Source: Welwitschia mirabilis
Taxonomy: Eukaryota; Gnetophyta; Gnetopsida; Welwitschiales
Assembly: GCA_051453625.1 (NCBI GenBank)
Contig: JBOZIK010000001.1
Span: 73,370,080-73,434,079, forward strand
Direction: 5' to 3'
Length of the DNA stretch: 64,000 bases
Position 1 is the first letter of the stretch; the number at the start of each line of letters is the position of its first letter. Shown here piece by piece: positions 32,728-45,299 of this stretch. The notes under the pieces are model-generated. The model searched no databases, was not told the DNA's origin, and was given only the letters and a program-made list of their open reading frames with translations. A program made the position numbers and the translations under genes.

Positions 32728-35707
32728 TACCTCATAGACATGGTTATTATTGAAGTAGAACATGATGGAGATTATCCACTGCTATTAGGAAGAGCCTTTT
32801 GTGTAATCATCAACTATATCATTAACACATATACTAGAATAATGGAATTTCATATAAGTAATAATAAATCTACCAGTAGAGTTCTTGATTATACTAAGAA
32901 AGATACAGGAGATGAGTAGAACTTAGAAGAATAAATTAAACCAACTTTATTTTTACAACATCATCCAGTTGAAGAAAGATTAATTATGCTACATGAGCTA
33001 ACTTCATATGATGATCAAATTGAAATAAAAGTCTTGATCATGAGGATAAGGAAGTGGAATCATTAAATTTGAAAGAATTTTAATATGTGAAATCAACTAA
33101 AAGTATTTTTGATAAGGGGCATTGTCCATCATTGACATCTAGATAATAGTATCGGATGACAATCAATGACATGACCTCAATAACAGTAAATGAAAATTAT
33201 AATTTAGAACTGAAAGAATTATCCTAAAATCTAAAATACATATTTATATTCAACAATCTTAAGAAACCTTTGGTAATAAGTGAACATATTACCTCTCAAC
33301 AAGAATCCAATTTAGTCTCATGATTAACTTCTAAGCTAAATGATTTTACTTGAACTTACAAACATTTATATGTCGTTCCCCCTTCCATAGTTTAGCATAA
33401 GACTTAACCTAATCCTTAAAAAAACCATAAAAAATTAAATTATTAAATTTATGAATGTCAAATTTGTTTATGCTATATCTAATAATGAATAAGTTAGCCT
33501 CATAATAGTAGTACCTAAGAAGGATGAAAAGTGAAGGATTTGTATTTACTTTAGAAATCTTAATAAGGTTAGTAAAAAAGGTCATTACTGTTTACTCTTT
33601 CTAAATAAAATACTTGATGGAATCTAAAGAGACTCCTACTACTATTTTCTTGATGGGTATAGTTACTATAATTAGGTTTGCATTGCTAATGAGGACCAAG
33701 CAAAGATAACCTTTACTTCTTCCTTTGAAATCTTTGCCTTTATAAGAATGCCTTTTGGACTTTGTAATGCTCTAAAAACCTTTTAACATACAAGGATGGG
33801 TATATTTTCTAACATGATAGAGGAAGCCATTGAGATATTTATGGATGACTTCTCAATCTTTAGTGAAACTTTTGAAAAAATCATGAAAAGGTTAGAGAAA
33901 GTCTTAGATAGATGTATAAAGAGTGGCCTACACTTGAGTTCTAAAAAAGTTTATTTAGTATCAGCAATAAACTTATTTTAGATCACCACATTTCTAGTGA
34001 GAAAATTAGGATGAACCTCACAAAAGTTAGTATCATTAAAAATCATAACTCTTTGACTAATATTAAATAAGTTAAATATTTACTTAGGCATATTGGTTTT
34101 TATAGCCATTTTATCTAGGACTATGCTAATATTTGTAAACCCCTTTACTCATCACTTAAAAAAGAAGTTAGATTTAATTGAAATGACTCATGTTAAACTA
34201 GTTTTAGAACACTTAAAAATAAAATCTCTACTAAACTTATTGTAACAGGACTTGATTGAACTAAAGATTTTGAATGTATGTGTAATACTAGTAACATTGA
34301 TGCAGGTGAGGTTCTTAGTTAAAAATATGAAAAAAGTCTTAAATTCATATCTTATCTTACTAAAATTTGTCTAAGACTTAAACTAATTATACTACCACTG
34401 AGAAAAAAATGCTTGCTATCATCTTTTGTCTTAATAACCTTAGAAACTATCTCCTTAGCTTTTATACCAATGTTTATGTGGATCATATGGCTAAATGTTG
34501 TCTTATGACTAAGAAAGATTCTAGTGCCATACTTATTAATTGGATCTTTCTCATTCAAGAATTCAATCTTACTATGATTGATAAGGCTGAAAAACATAAT
34601 AGTGTTCTAGATCACTTGTCTTAACTTCCTTACTCTCTTAATGATCTTTTAATTAATGATTGTTTTCCTAATGAACAACTCTTTGTTGTTAAACTCTATG
34701 CCATCTCTTCTACTCATCTTTCTCCTTGGTATGCTAACATTATAAATTACCTTATTACCATAAAAAGACCTCAACATTGGACCAATAACCAATGAAAATC
34801 TTTTCTACATAGGATTGGTGATTATGAGAGGAATGAGCTCCATCTTTATCATAAGTGCAAAGAAAAAGCATGCATAAATGTATGTCAAAATGGGAAAACC
34901 TAACATACTTAACCTTTTCCATAGTGGAGCATGTGAAGTACACTCTAGTGGATAAAACACTACAATGAAAATCCTTCACTTTGGTTTTCATTAGCCTAAT
35001 CTTTTTAAGTATTCTTTTGATTTTGCTAGAAGATTTGATGCTTGTCAACATTATAGTAATTCAACACACTCTCAAGATATGCCCCTTAAACCTATCCTTG
35101 AATTTAAACCTTTTTACTATTGGGGGATCGACTTTATAGGCCTTATTAAATCATTTTCTCATGATAAAAATTACATTTTAGTGATTGTTAAATATGTTAC
35201 TAAGTGGATTAAAGTTATTCCTACTACCACAAATTATGCTTGAACTATTTATAACTTTGTCCAAACTCATATCTTTCAACATTTTTGGTTTTTTAAAATC
35301 ATAATTAATGATCAAAAAACTCATTTTATCAATTATCTTTTCTGAAAACTTATTTTATCCATTGGAATTAAACATCAAATTACTTATGCTTATCATCCAC
35401 AATTCAATGGTCAAGCTAAAAATATAAATAGAAAAATTAAAAATATGCTCTAAAAACTAATCTTTGTTAATAAGAGAACTTGGGTTTCTAAATTTAATGA
35501 TATTCTTTAAGCTTATCATATTACTTAGTGAAATTCTCTTGGCTTTTTACCTCATGAACTTGTATATGGAGAAGTGTGTGTCTTACTAGTTGATGTTTGT
35601 TATAACTCTTATTGTTCTTTCCATTAATTTAATCTTCTAAACTTAAATGAAAATATTACAATTAGATTATTCAACTTGATTACTTAGATGAAAAACTTAC
35701 CCATGTT

Positions 35708-36322
35708 NNNNNNNNNNNNNNNNNNNNNNNNNNNNNNNNNNNNNNNNNNNNNNNNNNNNNNNNNNNNNNNNNNNNNNNNNNNNNNNNNNNNNNNNNNNNN
35801 NNNNNNNNNNNNNNNNNNNNNNNNNNNNNNNNNNNNNNNNNNNNNNNNNNNNNNNNNNNNNNNNNNNNNNNNNNNNNNNNNNNNNNNNNNNNNNNNNNNN
35901 NNNNNNNNNNNNNNNNNNNNNNNNNNNNNNNNNNNNNNNNNNNNNNNNNNNNNNNNNNNNNNNNNNNNNNNNNNNNNNNNNNNNNNNNNNNNNNNNNNNN
36001 NNNNNNNNNNNNNNNNNNNNNNNNNNNNNNNNNNNNNNNNNNNNNNNNNNNNNNNNNNNNNNNNNNNNNNNNNNNNNNNNNNNNNNNNNNNNNNNNNNNN
36101 NNNNNNNNNNNNNNNNNNNNNNNNNNNNNNNNNNNNNNNNNNNNNNNNNNNNNNNNNNNNNNNNNNNNNNNNNNNNNNNNNNNNNNNNNNNNNNNNNNNN
36201 NNNNNNNNNNNNNNNNNNNNNNNNNNNNNNNNNNNNNNNNNNNNNNNNNNNNNNNNNNNNNNNNNNNNNNNNNNNNNNNNNNNNNNNNNNNNNNNNNNNN
36301 NNNNNNNNNNNNNNNNNNNNNN
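35708..36322. other. Assembly gap (615 N) with duplicated flanks
   Basis: 86 bases before the gap (35622-35707) recur after it (36327-36412) with one mismatch. Gypsy integrase sequence appears to continue across the duplication, so the gap may be an assembly artefact. Confidence 0.9.
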
Positions 36323-36690
36323 TTTACATTAATTTAATCTTCTAAACTTAAATGAAAATATTAAAATTAGATTATTCAACTTGATTACTTAGATGAAAAA
36401 CTTACCCATGTTGTATAGCATCAACTTATTTATAAATCCCAATCCAAGTTCATAGATGATAAAAAGTTAAGTCATAAGAAATTTAAGCTAGATCAACTAG
36501 TTCTTTTATATAATACTTGATTGAATATTTTACATAACAAGTTAACATCTAAATGGTTAGGTCATGACCTTTTATAAAAAGTACATTCTAATGGCTCAGT
36601 TGAGATTTCCAATCCGAACACTAGGAAAATTTAGAAAGTTAACAAATAAAGGTTAAAAATCTATGAATCATCTATTAATTAAACCTTGAA

Positions 36691-38920
36691 CATGATAGAA
36701 GCATATTCTTAGAATCCCTTCTTAATGAAAAGGACTCCCCTCCTATCACTCTCTGAATTCTTCCTTATCCACTTCCTTTGGTGAACATCATGCTATCACT
36801 TGAAGATATTTAACTTAACTTATGTATTACTTTATGAAGTTACCATGACCAGTAATATTTTACTTTGGCATTTTAAAATGATAAGATTATATTCACCTAA
36901 TTTTAAGGCATTTGCAAATCTATGAACTTCATTTTGAAGGAAAATGTCTTGGTTCTTTTGTTCTCTTTCAATGGTGTGAGTCTTTAGTCATTTGAATGCA
37001 TTCTAATCTATTGATCATCTCATTGCTTCAGTCTCATTCTTAACAGTTCTTGATGATGTGGGATTTATTCTAAAAAAAAGGAAAGAAAAGAAAAAAATAA
37101 ATAATGAACATGACATTTTGTATCTAAGGTAAAGATATGGTTACCAGGATGTCCTATCACATTAGGGTAAAATTTCCCAAGAGGGATCTTTTGGCAGCAT
37201 TTGTATATATGGGAACTCCATTAGGGGTTAATTGAACATGCTTTACAAGTTATTACTCTTTTGATAGTGGTTGCACTTCCCTTATCATAAAAAATAATTA
37301 TCATTTAGAGGCAACAGGATCAGTGAAGTTCTTGATGTCATCAGACGCATTGCTTTTTTCTTAGACTCATCGAGCATACAGTATTTTCACATAACCATTT
37401 CACTTTCTTATATTCTAGTGTGGTTTTGAAGTGTAAGTAGGTGAGTTCATTTTTTAGTAGTTTTTAGTCTCATTATTCGTTAACTAAAAACATTAGATCC
37501 ATTGGACATCATCATAATCACTGCCTATTCAAAAGGCATTTTACAAACTTTTTACATCATGTCAGACATCATTAATTAGATGATTTTATGATTTCTACCA
37601 AGGGATTTTGTTAGGTTAGAATTTAGGATAGGTACACAATCTTTTTAATGGTCTTATTTGTCTATTTTCATTTTATTTTCCTTAGTTGTTTTACTTGGTA
37701 TTTCAAAGTTATTTCTATATTTTTTCATTACAATATGTAGGAATTCATCATTCAGTAGTTTCTTATTTTTCTAATTTTCACTCATAGTTTTTATTTATAG
37801 GAGTTAACCTTCTTTTAGTATTTTGATAGATGATGTTCTTTAGTTTATCATGATAATTTTTCCCACCTATTCTTTTAGCATCTTTTTGAGTTTTGGCATA
37901 CACTTGATAATCTTAAATGATTTTGAACTTGGACACATTTCAAGATTTTCTTTAGCATTTCTTCCTTCTACTTGGTTCATTATTATTGCCCTATCTTGAC
38001 ATTATTTCTCTACCTTAATTTATCCTTACTTTTCATGCTTCATGATGATTCTTATCATTTTTACACCTTTTAAACTTCATCATGACTTTCTGAATCGACT
38101 AGCTTTATTTATTCATACTTTAATTTTCTTAACCTTTTTTGAGAGGCACATTGTCCACTTGGTCCTTTAGATGACTAGAAGGATGATAGACTAATATATT
38201 CTGAGGGTTATCCTAAGGCTATTATCTAAATGATACAAGGGACAACAGTGTGATAAAAGTGCAATCTTGTTTTCTCTCTTTAATTTTTAACTATTACCAC
38301 ATTGTTTTTAACCATTATCGCATGAAGAAATCCTTGTCCTATGACCTACTAGTAGCCTTGATGTGTTATTTGACTAGATCTGACTTTTATTTACTTGTTT
38401 TCAATTAGTTTCTTCAAAATATTTACTTTTGTTATTTTCACTTATTTCTGTTAAAAGCCTTTTGAAGTGTCATTTTTGTGTAAAATTTTTATTTTTTTCA
38501 TACTCATCATTTTGTGTCAAATAGATTTGAATTTCATTGTGTATTTTGTGAGAAATCTAAATTTGTGTGCTTTACGAGATAGAATTAGAATTTTACTTTT
38601 GAATTCAGTTTTCTCTCATACCATTTTATAAAACATAGTGATGTTTATAGTCAAATTGATTATATCTCTACTGGATTAGTTTTTTCAATTTAGGTACTTT
38701 TATGTTTTACCTTTTTAAGTCCCATCCATTATACTTAAATTGTGCTTTACTCTTTTCCTTCATATGTTTTTGTAATATGGGACATATTAATTCACATGTG
38801 AAGGGCAGGACATATTTTTGAAATATTTTTGCACACAATTTCTAATTATGAGGGTCATTTTGAGCTTTTATAATAGACATATGTGACACATTGATCTGAT
38901 TATGATTTCATATTGTCTAT
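36691..38920. other. AT-rich sequence after the gypsy integrase
   Basis: No recognisable domain. It may be the non-coding 3' interior of the gypsy element, since Athila/Tat elements carry long sequence between integrase and the 3' LTR, but I see nothing that proves it. Confidence 0.4.
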
Positions 38921-40170
38921 GTGATATGCATTGTGACTATTATTTAGCAGGTCATACACCAAATAGCAAGCTTACCAGGTTGAGATAAAAACTAAGACTT
39001 TACGCACACTTCCAGTCATTCAAAGAGCCAAACTAGTACATCCTCTCCTCACTAGGTCAAATCCCTTTTCATTCAGATTGTAGCCATCATAGTCAAGAGA
39101 TGCTTTAGTGATTTGAGCCTAAGGTATATTAGAGATTGACAAACCTCTAGTTACCATGGACTATGAATACACATGGGATCTATTATGCATTAGAGATCAC
39201 ACATTTCTATGACATCATGCACATGGAGCCAAGGCTAAACACAAAGAGACAGATGGTATACATTATCATAACTACTATTCGTGAACATTAAGTGTCTCTT
39301 CTACTAGGGTACATTGCACTTATTACTAGATTAGGAGGCCTTGGGAGGATGCATATCCATTTTTTAAAGGTGTAATGGGATGTACAGCATATGAAGCAGT
39401 TTTAGACATTCTAGTAGATGTGATGGAAGATAAGCACAGAGTCTTGGTGATACATTTTCCTCTAGCATATAGGATCCTCCATAGAGGTTTAATTCATAAC
39501 ATCAGTCCATCATTTCATAATAACAATTACATGGTAGTCCATTTATAGATTTTGATAGTATTCTGGCAAGGAGAGTAGATAGACTTAGCATTTTTCATAG
39601 GAGAATATTAAGAGTTATGGTAGAGGCATGACACATTTAGACATTGGGATACCATCTCCTCCTCTCCATAATCTTATGTTACTTCAACATTTCAGAGCCT
39701 ACAGGTGAGTAGCAGCTTCTACATCTATAGACTTTAGCATGGTACCTGCAGGACATAAGCATTCAAATCCCTAGAGAGGCTAAGAACAACATATTCTAAG
39801 ACATGTAGTGGGGATCACAATAGAGAAAATACAATCTCTCCTTGCAGATACAGCTCAATGGATCTGAGAGATGATTGATCAAGGCCTCAAAGAGCTACGG
39901 TAGAGGATGCCTATAATGGAGCAAAGGATAAGTGCTAATGAGTTACTAGTTAAAGACATTGAGGAGTAGATAATAGTTGTGTGAGACCGAGTGATGCATA
40001 TTAAGCACAACATCACAATAGACAGTCTGAAGGTAGCATGAGTCTAGGAAGAAGAGACAACACACTTCATCTTAGTAGCTCTCAGTGTACATTTTCCTAT
40101 TAAAGAAGAGCATCCTTCTTCTTCTTCATCTCCTCCTAGAGCTTACTAAGTTGAATTTATTGTAGCACCA
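38921..40170 (+). pseudogene. Possible decayed ORF downstream of gypsy integrase
   Basis: This stretch is less AT-rich than its surroundings and keeps a 72-codon open stretch at 39330-39548 with 'TAYEAVLDILVDVMEDKHRV' and 'PLAYRILHRGLIHNISP'. It sits where Athila-type elements carry an additional (env-position) ORF. I cannot identify the product; the assignment to the gypsy element is by position only. Confidence 0.3.
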
Positions 40171-40419
40171 TGAGGGAAGTGATGTATTATTAATAATGTA
40201 TTTACCCCTTTTTTGTGAACTATATTTATGCATATATTTTTTAAGTTATCACTATTTTTGATACATGTACATCATTTATTTGAGTTATTATGATTATATT
40301 TTATGGTGACTGTTTGATATAACATTCAAATTTTATGTTTTTGATGTCCTAACTATTTTATGTGGGGGACTAACATAGTTTATAAGTGCTCTGATTTTTA
40401 TTTTCTGATGATTACATTT

Positions 40420-41812
40420 CATAGGTAATTAATTTTTACAGTCTAATTTTTAAAGCTTGTCATCTCCATTATCGTCCAGATGACACCAAGGATGATAGTA
40501 TGGTTTCACACTCTACCAAGATAATATGTCTAATTTTTGATATTCTAATATTTAATCCTACATGATGAGATTTATAAACTTAATTTATGTTTCCCTAGTT
40601 AATGTTTATCTTAGCCAATCTGGCTTGCAAATTATATTTTTTCACATACTTTCTCAGGAATTGATAAGGCTAAGTAAGGGGTTATGTTGTAATTTCAAAT
40701 TGCATTTGATGGTGTATTTTGAGTACTTTTATAGGACATTTAGATAGGTTTAAGTGGAGTTTAGATGTTTATAGAAAATCAACAGGATAAACACAGAAAC
40801 ATGTAATCCTTGACACATGTGAAGGCATTTCAAGCAAATTTAGACACTTATCATTCTAAGGAGGAGTTTGATGAGCAAAGAGGATAATTTAACCTAGTTA
40901 CAAGAGCTTAAAAGGATGACATATTCATAGTCGTTCGGATGGCGATGCTAGAAGACAACACATAGGAGATGATAAGGTGTTGACTTAAACTAAGCTAGAA
41001 GTTGATGTGTAACCCTTTCTAATGTGGCATCATTTCCATGATCATCTAGACAACAGTTAGGATGATATTCAATCTTTGTAACTGATGCATCTATTTTGAT
41101 AGTTGAGTCATGTTCCCTTTACTGCCACTAGGATTTTGTTTGAGTGTTAGAGCTTTGTTTCTAAAGTCTTCTATGTAAACAAATAAATACTTCCTTACTC
41201 TCATTTTCAAGATTATCTTTTTACCTAAAAGTCTTAAGATGGAAGATTGAAGGGTAGGAAATCCATCCATAGCTACAGAGGAAAGTATTTCTTGGTGTTG
41301 GGCTATGTATCCTCCATTAAGATGCTACTACTTTGTAAGTGGATGCTTGATTCAAGATTAATGAAATAGTTTCTTTATTTTTATTATCTACATCTCCTTT
41401 ATGATTTATGTTGGTTATAATTCCATAATAGCTTTATAGTCAATATGGGTTATAAGGGCAACCTTTTGCCAAGTTGATATTGTTAGTTTAGTACTTGCAT
41501 TTCATTTCACGTTGTATTTTCATAACTATAATAGTTACATTCCATTATATTATATTTTATTTGATGTGCCTTATTGCCTAAGTTAGTTAGGGTTTAGCAA
41601 TAATATTTTCTAGTTGATTTAGGCTATAAGGGCCAATCTTAGTTATAGAGGTTAGTAGTTGAATAGATCTATTACTTAGAGTATTTTTCATTGCATTTAA
41701 TTTATAGGCATTGCATTAGTGTTATTTTGCATTGTATTTTGGCATTGTTCTTATTTTCATTTATCTAAATGGAAAAAAGATAAAAATACTTTGTCAAAAT
41801 CAATTCTCTAAC
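40420..41812 (+). repeat. Gypsy-type LTR, plus orientation (approximate ends)
   Basis: Recognised because blocks at 40715-40810, 41225-41370 and 41500-41730 recur in reverse complement at about 44530-43560, for example 'ctatgtatcctccatta' against minus-strand 'ctgtgtatcctccattg'. A G-rich 'atgtgggggac' near 40360 could be a polypurine tract, and 'tttttgcctagtgcc' near 41812-41826 could be a degraded primer binding site of the TGGCGCC kind. The ends are not firmly set. It could be the 3' LTR of the gypsy element ending at 36.7 kb or the 5' LTR of the fragment that follows. Confidence 0.55.
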
Positions 41813-43450
41813 TTTTTGCCTAGTGCCTTCAATGGATTATAACATTTTAGTTAACTCCCATCTATACTAGCATGTGTTTTATGTAAATATTTGTGATTAA
41901 TATGTTTTTATCTAAGGACTTAAGGAATGCATAAATATGTAGTGTAAAACTTGATTTTAGTCCTTTAACTTTATGTATTTTAACTAATTAGATCCTTACC
42001 TTTTATTATTGTTTTAGGTTGTGAAAATTAAGTGGCAATTGAGTTCATCATTACTCATATAGTAAATGAGATAATGTTACCATGATTTAGATCAAAAGCA
42101 TTTAATGGTTTAAGTGTGTTGTAAGAAGGAAATTAGATAACATTATAGTGAAGGATTATTTGAAATGAAGAGATAAATCCTTGGAGCTAGTTTTCTTCCC
42201 TCCTCTCTCAAAATGAAGTTGAAAACTTAAATTAAAATTCACCTCTTTCTTTCATTTTTCTAGAATTTGTACTTGCATTAAAGTTTAAGAGAGTGCAATT
42301 CCAAACCACTACTCATGTTGTCCTTGAGAAAGAATGATAGGTAAGTGCAAACTTAGCTTTAAATCTGATTCATTATACTACATTGAATACTAGGATATCC
42401 TGATAATCTTAAACCAAAATTACAAGGGTATCAAGACCAATAAAATTCCTATAAACCTCCATTTCAAGAATGATTTTTTAACTGAAAATTGTAACTTTAG
42501 CTTTAAATAATTATAAAAAATAACAAATGATGATCTAGGATGTAAACAAAAAATGGACTTAATGAATGACAAAGTTAGAAACATGGAAAGAATGCAAATA
42601 GACTTCATGTAGAACAAAACATTTGGTCTACTCTTTTAATAAGATCCAAAGCATATTAATAAATCTTCTAAATATGCATTACTAGTAAGGATAAGAAGTG
42701 AAAAGAGGTTAGAAATAATGGAAAACATTCTAGAAAAAACACAATCATTTTAAGTAATAGAAGCATCTAAGGAAAACCACTCAAAAGAAATAGCTCAATA
42801 GGATAATACCTCAAAGTTACTAAGACCAAATATAGAAACTCCTACTACTTATAAAACCTAAATTATGCCAACTAAGCTAATAACTATACTACTATTTCCT
42901 AAGATATTCAATTAAGATCTTATTAAAGATAAAAAGCTAAATAAGATATTTAAAGAGGTAGAACTTCGAGTTCATCTAATTCAATTCCTTCAGGATACAC
43001 TCTTATACTACAAATATATCAATAACTTATGTTTAAATAAGAAAAGAAAATTTAACTTCAACAAATACACCTAGTCTAAAACATTACGCAAATAATAAAA
43101 AAGAACATATCACCTAAACATAAAGATCTAGAATTATCTCTTATTCTGGTAATCATAAATGATAAATGATACCTCATGCATTACTTGATATAGATGATAC
43201 TATTAATATAGTTCCTTCATGTCCCTATGAATCCTTGAAATTAATGAGAGTTTTAAAACCAACATGATTTTGTCATTATTAGATAGCTTTATAATAAATT
43301 CTTTAGAAATCCTTGAAAATATTGTAGTATAAGTTGATCAAAGACTCTATTCTATAGATCATGTTATTTTAGAAATTACTAAAAAGTCTTTTTCAATCAT
43401 TTTATAAAGACATTAGTTAGCCATAGTAAACATCATAATACATTATTATA
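41813..43450 (+). pseudogene. Gypsy gag-protease remnant (second element)
   Basis: About 42600-43080 encodes a polar Lys/Glu-rich gag-like linker with many stops. About 43215-43400 shows a diverged protease end in shifting frames ('SLEILENIVV', 'DQRLYSIDHVILEI'). Together with the upstream LTR at 40.4-41.8 kb this looks like the front part of a gypsy element in plus orientation; RT and integrase are absent. Confidence 0.45.
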
Positions 43451-43519
43451 CTAGTTTAGTTTAACTTATATTCACTAATATTAAAATAAATGTGAGCATT
43501 TTTAATTTAACATATCATT

Positions 43520-44560
43520 GTTGTGGTGTATATTTGTGCAAGTGCTTAAGTTTTGAAAGATTCTATCATTCATATAATAGATAAATATCTCACACAATAC
43601 AACACACTAGTATAAGTAGGAGTAGACCTGAAATGTCGTATTCACATTGAATATTATGAGATGAGACTCAGATTGCTTTGTAAAAGAGTAAAAGGAACCA
43701 AAAATAAAGAACAATGTAATAAATGAAAGGTACAATGCAAATATAAGATGTGACCTAATCTAACATGCAATGAAAAATGGAACTAACACTACTTATTTTC
43801 ATCCTTAACAAAGGCTACCCTTGATAATCTATATTACCTAAGAAGTTGTCACTAGATCAAGGACAACATAGACTATAAGGGTCATCAGAAAATCTATAAT
43901 GTAAACATGAAAATAAAACAAAGTTTATATTAAGAATAAGTAAAAAGCATCTTGCTTACAAAACAGCTGTGTCTCAATGGAGGATACACAGCCCTCCACC
44001 AAGTGCACGTCTTTCTACAATACTTAAGATGGATCCCCCACCTTCGATCTCCTTTCACGAGAATTTCCGGTGCAGCGATGATAAGAAGGAGAGTCGAAGG
44101 GAACTTATTCACAGAAAAATATAGCAAAAAAAGATAAACTGGCATGGTTAGGCACGCTTATTTACATAAATGAAATAGACAAAAATGTCAAGGATTACTG
44201 TTAGAGTCAGTTACATGTTAGTGTCATCTTGATTGTCATCCAGACGACAAGGGAGACAATAGCACATTATAAAAGATGATTTAGAATGATGACTCAGCAG
44301 TGATTTAGCAGTCCACATCAGAAGTCATCATCCTGCCTATTGTGGGATGATGGAGGGTACGATGGTGTTCTTTGATCATTTTCTTGAGAAGAAACACAGC
44401 TTTTTTGTCAATAATCCTTCTCTAAAGCTCTATGCATTAGAATGTCCCTTTTATATCGAATCTAGGTAAGAATCGCATGTTTCCAAGGTTTCTTATTGAA
44501 TTTCCAGAATCCTCATAATTGTACTTAAACTTATATAAAAGTCCTACAAAACAACTCATA
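43520..44560 (-). repeat. Gypsy-type LTR, minus orientation (approximate ends)
   Basis: Reverse-complement relative of 40420-41812. The segment 43940-44130 is markedly more GC-rich and better preserved ('aaggtgggggatccatctt' on the minus strand). No gag or pol of matching orientation adjoins it, so it is a solo or truncated LTR. Confidence 0.55.
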
Positions 44561-45299
44561 AAACCCCATCAAATAACCACAAATTGGTAGCACAACAATC
44601 ATAAGGAAAACAAAGGTAAAGAAGAATTAAGATTTGTGGATACTTCAGTAGGACAATTTTTAAAAGAGAACCATTTGAATTAGATTTAGAAACTAAGTAA
44701 GAACACTCATTAAGTATTGATAAATAATAAGATGAAATTGCAACCATAGAAAAGACAATACTTTTTAGACCATATGATAATCAAGACATTTCATTTGAAC
44801 TCAATATCAAGAGGTACTAGAACTCAAAGATGTATAAAATAAGGAGCAAATTCTAAAAGTATGTAAGATATCAAAAAAAAAAAAAAAGAAACTATTTTTT
44901 TCCTTCTTTTATAAAAGACATAGCTTACTCTTAGAGACAAGCATTCCTAACTTGAATTATACTAAGATTAATATCTTATCCTAAGTGCAGTATCATGGTA
45001 TCACTTATGATACTCTAAAAATTTCCCTCTCAATGTGGAAATATTCTCTCTTCTAAAAAAGTTAGAGTTCATAAGGAAAACCTTAGGAATGCAATCTATA
45101 ATAAAAACCTCCTTAATAAAGAGTAAGGAAACTACTTCATAGAAAAGTATCTAAATTATTACTACATATCCCCTACTAATAAGATTTATGCATTATGCAT
45201 TTCGTAATGGTAGGATAATATGTATTGCACATCTCATAGAAGATTTAAAAAGGATTTTCTTAATGGTTCTAAAATTTAAATCAAATTTGATGTGAAAAA
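44561..45299. other. AT-rich intergenic sequence
   Basis: Contains an A-run near 44875-44887 and no recognisable gene or element end. Confidence 0.5.

Larger units (their letters stand above)
32723..36690 (+). pseudogene. Gypsy (Athila/Tat-like) pol remnant: PR end, RT, RNase H, integrase
   Basis: Protease end about 32740-32900 ('DGDYPLLLGRAF'). Linker with 'LELKELS' and 'LKYIF' near 33195-33240, typical of Athila/Tat. RT about 33480-33980: 'FAFIRMPFGLCNA' and the catalytic FMDD at 33838-33849, then 'RLEKVLDRC'. RNase H about 34250-34620 (open stretch 34409-34624). Integrase about 35030-36690: 'DACQHY' zinc region, 'YWGIDFIG' with the first Asp, 'INDQKTHF' with the second Asp, and 'NGQAKNINRK', where the third acidic residue (Glu) is Lys at 35418-35420. 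The C-terminal part near 36500-36640 has 'GSVEISN'. The RT-RH-IN order is diagnostic of Ty3/gypsy. Stops are frequent. Confidence 0.85.

Noticed and set aside
44556-44747. 63-codon minus-strand open frame
   Set aside because: No domain, no context; treated as chance.
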